Source: Clostridiales bacterium (GTDB lineage Bacteria > Bacillota > Clostridia > Oscillospirales > Acutalibacteraceae). Taken from it: a DNA stretch of 64,000 nt. The notes below the pieces were generated by a model. That model did no database searches and was not told where the DNA came from. It saw only the letters and a program-made list of their open reading frames with translations. Positions 51,394 through 59,765 of this stretch are shown here, in pieces. Location: assembly GCA_022800315.1 (NCBI GenBank), contig JAAWQC010000003.1, positions 41,837-105,836 of the forward strand, read 5' to 3'. The position numbers and the translations under genes are program-made. Each line of letters opens with the position of its first letter. Position 1 is the stretch's first letter.

Positions 51394-51440
51394 AGAAAGA
51401 CCATTACCGGCCTACCGGTGATGGTCTTTCTTGTTTCTGT
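51394..51440 (+). terminator. Terminator after tRNA-Gln
   Basis: A 17-bp stem with one G-T pair (51394-51410 with 51415-51431) with CCTA loop and T-rich tail. Confidence 0.85.
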
Positions 51441-51456
51441 CGTAATGTCTATATTG

Positions 51457-51494
51457 AGAGATCCCCCCTGCCTTTGGGCAGGGGGGATCTTCTC
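51457..51494. terminator. Second strong hairpin between tRNA-Gln and the beta-trefoil gene
   Basis: A 14-bp stem (51459-51472 with 51477-51490) rich in G and C. T-tract is weak on both strands; it could back up either neighbouring terminator. Confidence 0.5.
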
Positions 51495-51579
51495 TTGGCA
51501 AACTGCTTTTACTAATCAGATTTTCATTCTGCTTATTAAAAGCGTTTCCTTTTCATGATACCCATGTAGAACGGGACGT

Positions 51580-52551
51580 TTACGCTTTGATCGATTCCCA
51601 GGCAAAGCGGCTGAAGTCGGAAACCGAGGAGGAAATCACCACATTGCCGTCGGCGTCCGCCTGCAAATATTTCTGGGTGTCGTCAGCCGACTGCATCTCG
51701 AGCATCAGGATAAAGTGGCTCCCGTCGAAAATGGACGTCGTAAACCCTCTGGAGGGACGGCTGCCGAGGACGACCTGCCCCTCGTCGGTGGACATATACA
51801 GGCTGGTGCCCGGCACCGACAGATAATATTCACCGTTAATCAGTTCGATATCCCATGCGGTTTTGAAGCCGAAGGCCCCCACGTTGGTGCCGGCAGCGGC
51901 CTTGCCCGCATAGCCGAGGTAATCGCCGGCGGCATTGCGCACATAGCAGATGCCGGTCTTGAAGGTCGGCGCGGGCGCGGGACGGTCTTCGACCGGCTCG
52001 ATGGTCCAGTCGCTGTTGCCGCCGGCCATATAACCCGCCAGCCATACCTTGCGGGCATCGGTGCCGAAATCGTCGTTGGCCACCATTTTGTCCTGCTGAT
52101 AGTTATCGAAGGAAATGGTCACGCTGCCGTCGTATTTATCGGCGATATACCACCGGGTAGAGGTACTGCTGCTGGCGAATACACGGCCCGTACTGGTAAC
52201 CGCGCTCTTTTCCCCAGACACGCAGAAGCCTTGGCTGTAGACACTGCTCAGCGTGTAATAGCCGTAGCCGCTGCCGCTGGGATACGACGTGTCTTTATTG
52301 ATATAGAACTGCTGTTTGGTATTGGTAGGGTTGAGCTCCTGCACCGTGACGGTGTTGTCGTAGTCGTTGAGGTTCATATTGTCCAGTGTCAGATACAGGC
52401 CGGTGGCGTTGTTTTTGATCCAATATGCCTTCATCTGCTGTACATTGCCAATGCTCTCCGCCGAAGCGGTGAAGGACATCGCGGCCATCGAACCGGCGAT
52501 CATACAGACCGACGCCATGGCGGCGAGAACCCGTTTTCTCAAACTAATCAT
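51580..52551 (-). CDS. Secreted protein with two beta-trefoil (RICIN-like) halves
   Basis: The 323-residue protein has a clear signal peptide with cleavage near ASA-ES (residue 31). The exported part contains two similar halves of about 140 residues (YWIKNNATGLYLTLDNMN... and CYVRNAAGDYLGYAGKA...), each made of short repeats ending in W. This is typical of ricin-B/beta-trefoil carbohydrate-binding domains. There is no catalytic domain or anchor, so it may be a soluble glycan-binding protein. AAAAAGGAG precedes the ATG. The upstream gap of about 750 nt carries no other gene. Confidence 0.75.
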   Translation of the reverse strand: MISLRKRVLAAMASVCMIAGSMAAMSFTASAESIGNVQQMKAYWIKNNATGLYLTLDNMNLNDYDNTVTVQELNPTNTKQQFYINKDTSYPSGSGYGYYTLSSVYSQGFCVSGEKSAVTSTGRVFASSSTSTRWYIADKYDGSVTISFDNYQQDKMVANDDFGTDARKVWLAGYMAGGNSDWTIEPVEDRPAPAPTFKTGICYVRNAAGDYLGYAGKAAAGTNVGAFGFKTAWDIELINGEYYLSVPGTSLYMSTDEGQVVLGSRPSRGFTTSIFDGSHFILMLEMQSADDTQKYLQADADGNVVISSSVSDFSRFAWESIKA

Positions 52552-53190
52552 AGTTGATTTCTCCTTTTTCAGTCATATACATGTATACTACCCACTCATT
52601 AACTGACGACTGCCGGCAATCAGCCGGTTTGCGCGGCATCCTCTGCCAGATGCGATTTTTTGAAAAACCGGCACACGCTTTAACGATACCGTTTCTGTTG
52701 CCCCGCAACAGTCTGGTTTTTCATATACCATTGATTGATGGCACGGCGGGTACCGTTATCCGCCGCGACGTTACTTCACCATGGGAACCCCCTCCTATCC
52801 GCAGTAGATGGATTCATAGTAACACCGCAATTTTCCTAAATCAACCATATTTATAGATAGTCTCCCTGCATTATGTACATTATTAAATAATTAGCCCTAC
52901 AATTTGGTTTTTCGTGCTTATTTTTTGTGCGAATAGGATAATAATTCGCTGATTTTGCGCCGATTAAGGGAAGGGAGGGTGAATTCGGCGCCCTTTCCGT
53001 TTGCTTTTTCATGATAACACAGGATTCCTTCTGTTTTGGATGATTCTATACGTTAACGGCTGTTTATACCGTCCAAATAGTATATAATATCAATGAATAT
53101 TCCGTATGTATTTTTGTTATGAGGGCGCAGTAAAAGCGGCGTGTTATTCCCTCCCTTGCCCCTCATCCATATCGTGAAAAAATTGTTGAG
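52552..53190. other. Non-coding stretch upstream of the beta-trefoil and feo genes
   Basis: This AT-rich stretch separates two divergent transcription units. I find only short open frames without ribosome binding sites, and a 7-bp hairpin CTGTTGC/GCAACAG near 52699-52716. No riboswitch class that I know fits. It probably holds the leader and promoter of the beta-trefoil gene, which I cannot locate with confidence. Confidence 0.4.
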
Positions 53191-53197
53191 AAACCTC

Positions 53198-53226
53198 TTG
53201 ACAAACCAGGGGCATTGCTGTAAATT
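53198..53226 (+). promoter_or_regulatory. Promoter of the feo operon
   Basis: A perfect TTGACA (53198-53203) and TAAATT (53221-53226), 17 nt apart. The first operator palindrome begins two nt after the -10. Confidence 0.75.
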
Positions 53227-53227
53227 G

Positions 53228-53257
53228 AATAAAGGTTAGCTGTCGCTAACCTTTATT
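53228..53257. promoter_or_regulatory. feo operator palindrome 1
   Basis: A perfect 13-bp inverted repeat (53228-53240 with 53245-53257) around TGTC, with core GTTAGC-N4-GCTAAC. It covers the transcription start, as expected for a repressor. The core resembles DtxR/IdeR-family boxes. Confidence 0.75.
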
Positions 53258-53268
53258 CCACCTTCTAT

Positions 53269-53284
53269 GTTAGCATACGCTAAC
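53269..53284. promoter_or_regulatory. feo operator palindrome 2
   Basis: GTTAGCATACGCTAAC is a perfect 6-4-6 inverted repeat with the same core as palindrome 1, between it and feoA. Confidence 0.75.
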
Positions 53285-53309
53285 CTTAACAATGGAAAGG
53301 ATGAACGGT

Positions 53310-53519
53310 ATGCCGTTGACATTGGCCGCGGCAGGCGAACAGAACATCATTAAAAAAGTGGGAGGAAAGCCCGAAGTGCGCCAGCATCTGGAGAACCTGG
53401 GCTTTGTCGCAGGCGGCAACGTAACCGTCATCACCACCATCGGCGGCAACGTGATCGTCAATATCAAAGAGGCGCGTGTCGCCATCAGCAAGGAAATGGC
53501 CGGTAAAATCATGATTTAA
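53310..53519 (+). CDS. Ferrous iron transport protein FeoA (first copy)
   Basis: The 69-residue protein is an SH3-like FeoA domain: PLTLAAAGEQNIIKKVGGKPEVRQHLENLGFVAGGNVTVI, then IVNIKEARVAISKEMAGKIMI. FeoA binds the G-protein domain of FeoB and supports Fe2+ uptake. ATG 53310 is 10 nt after GAAAGG; ATGs at 53292 and 53301 are in frame but poorly spaced. It follows two operators and precedes a second feoA. Confidence 0.9.
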   Translation: MPLTLAAAGEQNIIKKVGGKPEVRQHLENLGFVAGGNVTVITTIGGNVIVNIKEARVAISKEMAGKIMI

Positions 53520-53625
53520 ACCGAAGGGAACCCAAACAGGGGCTGCCCCCCTTCCGATACACGTATTAGCAGGAAGAACCTGTACTAGGATATTGAGGGG
53601 GAATGCTCCCGGCAAGAGAGGATGG

Positions 53626-53856
53626 ATGACAACCATGAAAACACTCAGACAGGCGGCGGTCGGCGATACGCTGCGGGTACGGCGGCTCCACGGCGAGGGA
53701 GCGGTCAAACGGCGCATCATGGACATGGGTATCACACGCGGGGTGGAGGTCCATATACGCAAGGTAGCGCCCTTCGGCGACCCGGTAGAAGTCAACGTAA
53801 GGGGCTATGAGCTGTCTCTGCGCAAATCCGACGCGGAGATGATCGAGGTGGAATGA
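53626..53856 (+). CDS. Ferrous iron transport protein FeoA (second copy)
   Basis: The 76-residue protein is a second FeoA-type SH3 domain (LRQAAVGDTLRVRRLHGEGAVKRRIMDMGI, then VEVNVRGYELSLRKSDAEMIEVE), more basic than the first. Tandem, diverged FeoA genes before feoB are common in Clostridia and may form a heteromeric complex. The ATG at 53626 follows GAGAGG; ATG 53635 is also possible. It lies 69 nt before feoB, with the third palindrome between. Confidence 0.9.
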   Translation: MTTMKTLRQAAVGDTLRVRRLHGEGAVKRRIMDMGITRGVEVHIRKVAPFGDPVEVNVRGYELSLRKSDAEMIEVE

Positions 53857-53880
53857 GTGTTCCCCACCCACAATCAAAAC

Positions 53881-53912
53881 GCCCTTTAGTTAGTGTTCGC
53901 TAACTAAAGGGC
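53881..53912. promoter_or_regulatory. feo operator palindrome 3 / hairpin before feoB
   Basis: A perfect 13-bp inverted repeat (53881-53893 with 53900-53912) containing GTTAGT-GTTC-GCTAAC, which is the same 6-4-6 core with one change. It lies just before the feoB ribosome binding site, so it can be read as an operator or an RNA hairpin. Confidence 0.65.
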
Positions 53913-53924
53913 GGAAAGGCAGGA

Positions 53925-56348
53925 ATGGTTATGGAAGCCAAACAGAAGAAAATCGCCCTGGCGGGCAATCCCAACTGCGGAAAAACGACCCTGTTCAACG
54001 CGCTTACCGGCTCCAATCAATTCGTGGGCAACTGGCCCGGCGTTACGGTAGAGAAAAAGGAAGGGCGGCTGAAAAAGCACGACGATATCGTCATCATGGA
54101 CCTGCCCGGCATCTACTCCCTCTCCCCCTATACGCTGGAAGAGGTAGTGGCACGGAGTTATCTGGTAGGTGAACGCCCTGACGCGATCCTGAATATCGTG
54201 GACGGCACCAATCTGGAACGCAATCTGTACCTGACCACCCAGCTGACCGAACTGGGCATCCCGGTGGTGGTGGCCATCAACATGATAGACGTAGTCCGCA
54301 AAAACGGCGACATCATCCATCTGGCGGAGCTGTCCCACGAGCTGGGCTGCCCGGTGGTAGAGATCTCCGCCCTGAAGGGCACCGGCGTCGCCGAAGCCGC
54401 TGAGGAAGCCGTGCGGGCGGCCGCTGCCGGGCGAACGGTAACGCGGCACCGCTTTTGCGGGGTGGTGGAACACGCCCTCGCCCATATCGAGGAGGCGGCA
54501 CTCCACGACCTGCCCGCCGAGCAGCAGCGCTGGTATGCCATCAAAGTTTTTGAGCGGGATGAAAAGGTGCTGGCCCAGCTGGGGCTGGATCACCGGGTGT
54601 GGGAACACATCGAAGCCGATATCGCCGCTGCGGAGGAAGAGCTGGATGATGACGCGGAAAGCATCATCACCAGTGAGCGGTATGTGTACATCGCCTCCCT
54701 GCTCAAGGGCAGCTACCGCAAGAAAAACGCCGGCAGGCTGTCGATTTCGGACAAGATTGACAAGGTGGTCACCAACCGCTGGGCGGCCCTGCCGATTTTC
54801 GCTGTCGTGATGTTCATTGTGTACTTCGTATCGGTGACCACTGTGGGGACCATGGCGACCGACTGGGCCAACGACGGGGTGTTCGGTGACGGCTGGCACC
54901 TGTTCGGTATCGGCTCCTCCGCCTATGAGGAGGCTGTAGAGGACTACGCGGAGCCCGCCGCCATCCTCAGCGCCTTCGAGGAGGCCGCCGACGCGGCCGG
55001 CGTCGCCCCCGAAGAGGCGAACGGCCTGACCGCCACCGCCTATCTCTACGACGATGAAGGCAACCTGAAAGAGACCCTGCCGGTGACCTTCGCGGATTAT
55101 CAGCTGGCCGCGTCGCGGGAGGAACCGGACCCCGCCGTCTACGGTGTATGGGTGCCCGGCGTCCCTGTGCTGCTGGGTAACTGGCTGGAAAGCATCCACT
55201 GCGCCGACTGGCTCCAGGGGCTGCTGCTCAACGGCATCGTGGCGGGCGTTGGTGCGGTTCTCGGCTTTGTCCCCCAGATGCTGATCCTGTTCCTTTTCCT
55301 CGCCTTTTTGGAGAGCTGCGGCTATATGGCACGCATCGCCTTTGTCATGGACCGGATATTCCGTAAGTTCGGCCTGTCGGGCAAATCCTTCATCCCCATG
55401 CTCATTGGAACGGGCTGCGGCGTACCGGGCATCCTGGCCTCCCGTACCATCGAGAATGACCGGGACCGCAAAATGACCATCATGACCACCACCTTCATCC
55501 CCTGCGGGGCCAAGCTGCCCATTATCGCCCTGATCGCCGGCGCTCTGTTCCACGGCGCCTGGTGGGTGGCTCCCAGCGCCTACTTCATTGGCATCGGCGC
55601 CATCGTCGTTTCGGGAATCATGCTGAAAAAGACCCGCCTGTTCGCGGGGGACCCCGCCCCCTTCGTCATGGAACTTCCCGCCTATCACTGGCCCACGGTG
55701 GGGGGTGTCCTGCGCTCCATGTGGGAGCGCGGCTGGTCCTTCATTAAGAAGGCCGGCACCATTATCCTGCTGGCCACCATCCTGGTCTGGTTTGCCTCCA
55801 ACTTTGGCTGGTCGGACGGCTCCTTCGGCATGGTGGATATGGACGACAGCATCCTCGCCGCGGTGGGCTCCGCCATCGCCTGGATTTTCGCTCCCCTGGG
55901 CTGGGGACACTGGCAGGGCGCAGTGGCCTCCATCACCGGCCTCATCGCCAAGGAAAACGTGGTGGGCACCTTCGGTGTGCTGTTCGGCGGATTTGAAGAG
56001 GTGGCGGAGAACGGCTGGCAGATCTGGACCAACATGCAGGCGGTCTTCACCCCTCTCGCCGCCTACTCCTTCCTGGTATTCAACCTGCTGTGCGCCCCCT
56101 GCTTCGCCGCCATGGGCGCCATCAAACGGGAGATGAACAGCGCGAAATGGACCGCCTTCGCCATCGGCTACCAATGTGTCTTTGCCTATGCCGCCGCCCT
56201 GGTGATCTATCAACTGGGCATGCTTTTCACCGGGCAGGGCAATGTGATCGGCTCGGCCGCGGCCCTGGCCATTGTCGCTCTCGTGGTCTTCCTGCTGGCC
56301 CGTCCCTATCAGGAGAGTGGTTCCCTGAAAACCAAAGTCCGTGTCTAA
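53925..56348 (+). CDS. feoB: Ferrous iron transporter FeoB
   Basis: FeoB imports Fe2+ across the membrane with GTP control. The 807-residue protein has a cytoplasmic G domain with G1 GNPNCGKT (14-21), G3 DLPG (59-62), G4 NMID (119-122) and the SALKG G5 loop. A helical GDI-like segment and a membrane domain with two Gate/nucleoside-recognition repeats follow. A periplasmic-side insert of about 90 residues (about 320-410, acidic) is larger than in E. coli. ATG 53925 follows GGAAAGG. Regulation by an iron-responsive repressor is likely. Confidence 0.98.
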   Translation: MVMEAKQKKIALAGNPNCGKTTLFNALTGSNQFVGNWPGVTVEKKEGRLKKHDDIVIMDLPGIYSLSPYTLEEVVARSYLVGERPDAILNIVDGTNLERNLYLTTQLTELGIPVVVAINMIDVVRKNGDIIHLAELSHELGCPVVEISALKGTGVAEAAEEAVRAAAAGRTVTRHRFCGVVEHALAHIEEAALHDLPAEQQRWYAIKVFERDEKVLAQLGLDHRVWEHIEADIAAAEEELDDDAESIITSERYVYIASLLKGSYRKKNAGRLSISDKIDKVVTNRWAALPIFAVVMFIVYFVSVTTVGTMATDWANDGVFGDGWHLFGIGSSAYEEAVEDYAEPAAILSAFEEAADAAGVAPEEANGLTATAYLYDDEGNLKETLPVTFADYQLAASREEPDPAVYGVWVPGVPVLLGNWLESIHCADWLQGLLLNGIVAGVGAVLGFVPQMLILFLFLAFLESCGYMARIAFVMDRIFRKFGLSGKSFIPMLIGTGCGVPGILASRTIENDRDRKMTIMTTTFIPCGAKLPIIALIAGALFHGAWWVAPSAYFIGIGAIVVSGIMLKKTRLFAGDPAPFVMELPAYHWPTVGGVLRSMWERGWSFIKKAGTIILLATILVWFASNFGWSDGSFGMVDMDDSILAAVGSAIAWIFAPLGWGHWQGAVASITGLIAKENVVGTFGVLFGGFEEVAENGWQIWTNMQAVFTPLAAYSFLVFNLLCAPCFAAMGAIKREMNSAKWTAFAIGYQCVFAYAAALVIYQLGMLFTGQGNVIGSAAALAIVALVVFLLARPYQESGSLKTKVRV

Positions 56349-56369
56349 CCCTGGAAAGGAAGATTGACC

Positions 56370-56552
56370 ATGCTGGCCTTTTTCACTGAAAATCTGGCGA
56401 CCATCCTGATTGGTCTTATCCTGCTTCTGATCGTCGCCGCTATCGTCATCCATCTCGTCCGGAAGAAGAAACGGGGACAGTCCTCCTGCGGCTGCGGCTG
56501 TTCCTCCTGCCCCCTGTCCTCTTCCTGCCATACAACCCCCCCTACCCACTGA
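56370..56552 (+). CDS. FeoB-associated Cys-rich membrane protein
   Basis: The 60-residue protein has one membrane helix (about 10-31), a basic stop (RKKKR) and a cysteine-rich tail CGCGCSSCPLSSSCH with five Cys that may bind iron or a cluster. Small proteins of this design follow feoB in many Firmicutes. GGAAAGGAAG precedes ATG 56370. It is the last gene of the feo operon. Confidence 0.9.
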   Translation: MLAFFTENLATILIGLILLLIVAAIVIHLVRKKKRGQSSCGCGCSSCPLSSSCHTTPPTH

Positions 56553-56619
56553 TCCCCGCATCCTTTTTTCTCCTCCTGCGGGCCGTGAGGCGGAGAATCC
56601 CCGCCGGAACCCTCCGGCG

Positions 56620-56656
56620 AAAAGGCCCCCGGCGAGTCCGCCGGGGGCCTTTTATT
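56620..56656 (+). terminator. Terminator of the feo operon
   Basis: A perfect 15-bp stem (56620-56634 with 56639-56653) ending in TTTTATT. Confidence 0.85.
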
Positions 56657-56695
56657 CGTTGCCTCCACCCAATAGCAGCAGGGCTCCTGTATTCC

Positions 56696-57448
56696 TCATT
56701 CTTCGGAAACACGGTACAGATAGGCATTCCCTTTCTTTCCTGTGCGTATAATTACGCCAGAACTATATAATGAGTAAATCAATTGCTGTGGGAATTTGCC
56801 CCGGCGGCGGCAGGCTTTAGCAATATCCGCTGTCATAAACGGGTCGGGCAGTCCCTTCGGCAGCAGACGGCGGTAGTCGGACAAGCCGTGGAGTGTCTCG
56901 TCCCGGCACACCGCCGTAGGGATTCTCTCCAGCCGGTGAGACCCCTTCTTTTTATCCTTGCTCCACCCGTCCAGCGCCCGGTATTCATCCACTTCCAGCA
57001 GCACCAGGCGCAGGGTGAGGTTCTCATGGGACAGGTATTTCGGAATGGAGACCAGCTCAGGCGTGACGTCCCATATCTCCCCCTTTTTCGGAGAGGTATG
57101 GGGGGCGGACAGCTCCCCGCCCTCCCCAACCCAGATCAACCGCTTTTTATGGGCGATGGGATAGACCACCGTCACGGGATACAGGGGCAGCAGGCGTTCC
57201 AGCTTGGGCCTCAGCCGGTAAAAACTCCCCGTCTGCACCTCGATCACCCGTTCCCCGTCGAAGATGTCGGCGATCAGCCCGCAGGGAAGTTTCCGCTCAT
57301 GATACCCCTCGTTGGGTTCCAGCCAGTATTTCAGGACGGCATGAAGGCTCCGCTCCTTTTTGACGCCGATAACCCCCCGCTCCTCCGACCGGCGCAGGGA
57401 CAGCATACCGGCAAGACGCGCCTGCTCAAAATCGCTTTCCTGTTCCAT
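56696..57448 (-). CDS. Conserved Clostridia protein, nuclease-like N-terminal part and winged-helix C-terminus
   Basis: The 250-residue protein belongs to a conserved Clostridia family I recognise by sequence but cannot assign a function to. The N-terminal half contains SLHAVLKYWLEP, a strand-Asp-strand IADIFDG, then VIEVQTGSF. This has the order D-x(n)-E-x-Q, compatible with a PD-(D/E)XK nuclease core in its ExQ variant. The C-terminal part (about 195-250) is a winged-helix domain (FMTADIAKACRRRGKFPQQLIYSLYSSGVI, then KKGNAYLYRV). A nuclease or DNA-binding role is inference. It lies convergent with the feo operon. Confidence 0.7.
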   Translation of the reverse strand: MEQESDFEQARLAGMLSLRRSEERGVIGVKKERSLHAVLKYWLEPNEGYHERKLPCGLIADIFDGERVIEVQTGSFYRLRPKLERLLPLYPVTVVYPIAHKKRLIWVGEGGELSAPHTSPKKGEIWDVTPELVSIPKYLSHENLTLRLVLLEVDEYRALDGWSKDKKKGSHRLERIPTAVCRDETLHGLSDYRRLLPKGLPDPFMTADIAKACRRRGKFPQQLIYSLYSSGVIIRTGKKGNAYLYRVSEE

Positions 57449-57494
57449 ACCGACCCTCTTTAGATACTATTTGTATATTTTTACAACTGTAATA

Positions 57495-58265
57495 CTATTT
57501 GTCCTCTGTGAAAGACGCCCAGGCTTCAAAGCAGCGGCCCCGGTCATGATCCCCGCAGAGGAAAACCTCACCGGAGCGGCCGGATGCTTCCGAACCCGGA
57601 ATTTCTTTCGCCGCGATATCCAGCGTCTCCCCCTCCAGGGCTTCCCGCAGAAAAGCGACGGTGAAGCCCGTCAGACGTTTGCCTTCCATGCCGCCGGGCA
57701 TAAAGTCACAAAGGAAATCGGCGTAGACCGTATTGTTGAGATGGCCGTTGTAGTCGGTATCCGACCAATAGATTTGACGCCGCCCAGCCGCTTCCATCCC
57801 CTCGGGCAATCGGATTTTCGCCGGGTCGGGGCAGCCGTTGGTCCGGTCGGTCTGGGACGCCACGCCGAATTGGTCGAATGCGGAGGCGCGCAGCAGCTTA
57901 TGGGTCACGCAGTCCACCAGGGCAAAGGCGGACACGCTCTCAATAAGCGGCGTCCCGTTCTCGTCCAGAAACTGATAGCAGCGGTAAAACTGCGCGCCGC
58001 GGGAATCCCGGTGCCAGGTGCGCAGCCACACCTTTTCGTCCAGCAAGGGCGCCCGATGGATGACGCTTTTCAGCCGTGTCAGGACGAACACCATCCCGTG
58101 GCGGTAAAACTCCGCGTAATCCAGGCCACCGCCGCCCAAGTGCAGTTCGCCCACCTCCTGCTGGAGTTTCAGCTGGTTGGACGGGCGCAGGCGGCGGTCC
58201 CGTCCCGCGTCATAGGAGGCAATTTTCAGTTCCCAGGTGTAGTCCAGAGGAATATTATATAACAT
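57495..58265 (-). CDS. Acyl-ACP thioesterase (FatA/FatB family)
   Basis: Acyl-ACP thioesterases release fatty acids from acyl carrier protein. The 256-residue protein has two hotdog domains. The N-terminal domain has LKLQQEVGELHLGGGGLDY. The C-terminal domain contains SDTDYNGHLNNTVYADF with the Asn-x-His catalytic pair. ATG 58265 follows AGGA; the upstream TTG is unlikely. It stands alone between the conserved protein at 56696 and serS, with an AT-rich promoter region (58270-58370) containing TATAAT. Membrane-lipid remodelling is possible. Confidence 0.9.
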   Translation of the reverse strand: MLYNIPLDYTWELKIASYDAGRDRRLRPSNQLKLQQEVGELHLGGGGLDYAEFYRHGMVFVLTRLKSVIHRAPLLDEKVWLRTWHRDSRGAQFYRCYQFLDENGTPLIESVSAFALVDCVTHKLLRASAFDQFGVASQTDRTNGCPDPAKIRLPEGMEAAGRRQIYWSDTDYNGHLNNTVYADFLCDFMPGGMEGKRLTGFTVAFLREALEGETLDIAAKEIPGSEASGRSGEVFLCGDHDRGRCFEAWASFTEDK

Positions 58266-58385
58266 ACACAATTATCCTATTCTATGGCATTTATATTTAC
58301 TAATCGTATTATATTCAATTATATCTTCTAAGAGTAATACACTAAAACGAATTAACTGGTGAAATAAAAAGGAATACGAGGTAAA

Positions 58386-58433
58386 AAAGTCCCCATCCTC
58401 CGCCATGAAGCTGATCACGGCGGGGACGGGGAG
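58386..58433 (-). terminator. Terminator after serS
   Basis: GC-rich arms flanking a loop (58390-58405 with 58417-58432), followed on the minus strand by a run of six T. Confidence 0.7.
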
Positions 58434-58440
58434 CCTGTTG

Positions 58441-59718
58441 TCAGCGGAGCACATCCACGCCGAGGAAGGGCCGCAGCACCTCGGGCACTGTCACCGAACC
58501 GTCGGCATTCTGGTATTGCTCCACGATGGCGGGGAGCACCCGGCTGGTCGCCAGGCCGGAGGCGTTGAGGGTGTGCACCGGGCGCAGCTTGCCGTCGGCG
58601 CCGCGGTAGCGCATGTTGCCCCGCCGTGCCTGATAATCGCGGGCGTTGGAGGCAGAGCTGACCTCTTTATAAATTTCCATGCTGGGGATCCACACCTCGA
58701 TGTCGTAGGTCCGCGCCATGGAGAAGGAGCAGTCCCCGGCCGCCAGTTTGCTCAGCCGGTAATGAAGGCCCAGCCCCTGCACCAATCGCTCAGCTTTGGC
58801 CACCAGCTCTTCAAACGCGGCGTCGGAGCCGTCGGCGGTGGTATACTGCACCATCTCCACCTTGTTGAACTGATGGCCGCGGATCATCCCCCGCTCCTCG
58901 GAACGGTAACTGCCTGCCTCCCGGCGGTAGCAGGGGGTGTAGGCGATATACCGGCGGGGCAGCTCGTCCTCGGTGAGGATTTCGTCCCGATGGAGGTTGA
59001 CCAGCGCAGTCTCGGCCGTGGGCAGCATGAACTTCTGCTCGGAACCGGTGGGATTGGCGATCTTGTACACCTCATCCCCGAATTTCGGGAACTGGCCCGC
59101 CACATACCCGCATTCGTAATTGAGCATGTGAGGCGGCAGGATAAACTCATAACCATCTTTCACATGTTCGGTGATGAAATAGTTGAGCAGGGCCCATTCC
59201 AGCCGGGAACCCATGCCGCGGTATACCCAGGAGCCGTTTCCCCCCAGCTTCGCGCCGCGTTCGTAATCGATGAGGCCCAGGCCCTCGCACAGCTCTACAT
59301 GGTTTTTCGGCTGAAAATCAAAGGCGGGTTTTTCGCCGTATACCCGCACCGGCTGGTTGTTTTCCTTGCCGCCGGCACATACGTCGGGATCGGGCAGGTT
59401 GGGCAGGGAGAGCAGCAGCTCCTTCTGCCGGTTCTCCAGCGCGGTGACCGCGGCGCCGTCCTCCTTGATTTTCGCGGACAGCTCCTTCATCTCCGCCATG
59501 ACGGCGTCCACATCGCCGCCCTCCTTCTTCAGCTGGGGAATCCGCTTGGAGACCGCGTTCTGCTCCGCCTTGAGCGCTTCGGTCTTGGCGCCCAGCGCAC
59601 GGCGTTCGGCGTCGATGGCGAGGATTTCGTCCACCACGTTGTCCAGGTCGAGGCAGCGCTTTTTCACCGCCGCCTTGACTGCCTCCGGCTCGTTCCGTAC
59701 CATTTTAATATCCAACAT
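58441..59718 (-). CDS. serS: Seryl-tRNA synthetase
   Basis: SerRS charges tRNA-Ser. The 425-residue class II enzyme has the N-terminal coiled-coil arm (about 28-105) that binds the tRNA long arm, motif 2 with YRREAGSYRSEERGMIRGHQF, and the C-terminal motif 3 with ASGLATSRVLPAIVEQYQNADG. It lies only 47 nt after parB and is therefore probably cotranscribed with parA-parB. No T-box leader is present, unlike many Firmicutes serS genes. Confidence 0.97.
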   Translation of the reverse strand: MLDIKMVRNEPEAVKAAVKKRCLDLDNVVDEILAIDAERRALGAKTEALKAEQNAVSKRIPQLKKEGGDVDAVMAEMKELSAKIKEDGAAVTALENRQKELLLSLPNLPDPDVCAGGKENNQPVRVYGEKPAFDFQPKNHVELCEGLGLIDYERGAKLGGNGSWVYRGMGSRLEWALLNYFITEHVKDGYEFILPPHMLNYECGYVAGQFPKFGDEVYKIANPTGSEQKFMLPTAETALVNLHRDEILTEDELPRRYIAYTPCYRREAGSYRSEERGMIRGHQFNKVEMVQYTTADGSDAAFEELVAKAERLVQGLGLHYRLSKLAAGDCSFSMARTYDIEVWIPSMEIYKEVSSASNARDYQARRGNMRYRGADGKLRPVHTLNASGLATSRVLPAIVEQYQNADGSVTVPEVLRPFLGVDVLR

Positions 59719-59765
59719 AGGTTTTAATCGTCCTTTCGGATGTTTATTATCTCACAGAATGCTCA

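Noticed and set aside
52554..52856. 100-codon frame upstream of the beta-trefoil gene
   Set aside because: No ribosome binding site and no plausible protein pattern; overlaps the likely leader of the beta-trefoil gene.
52552..52870. Possible riboswitch (cyclic-di-GMP type) before the beta-trefoil gene
   Set aside because: A few short matches such as GCAAACC-like bases were seen, but the junction and tetraloop-receptor parts of the known classes are absent.
59719..59765. T-box leader for serS
   Set aside because: Only 47 nt separate parB and serS, too short for a T-box, and no T-box sequence is present.
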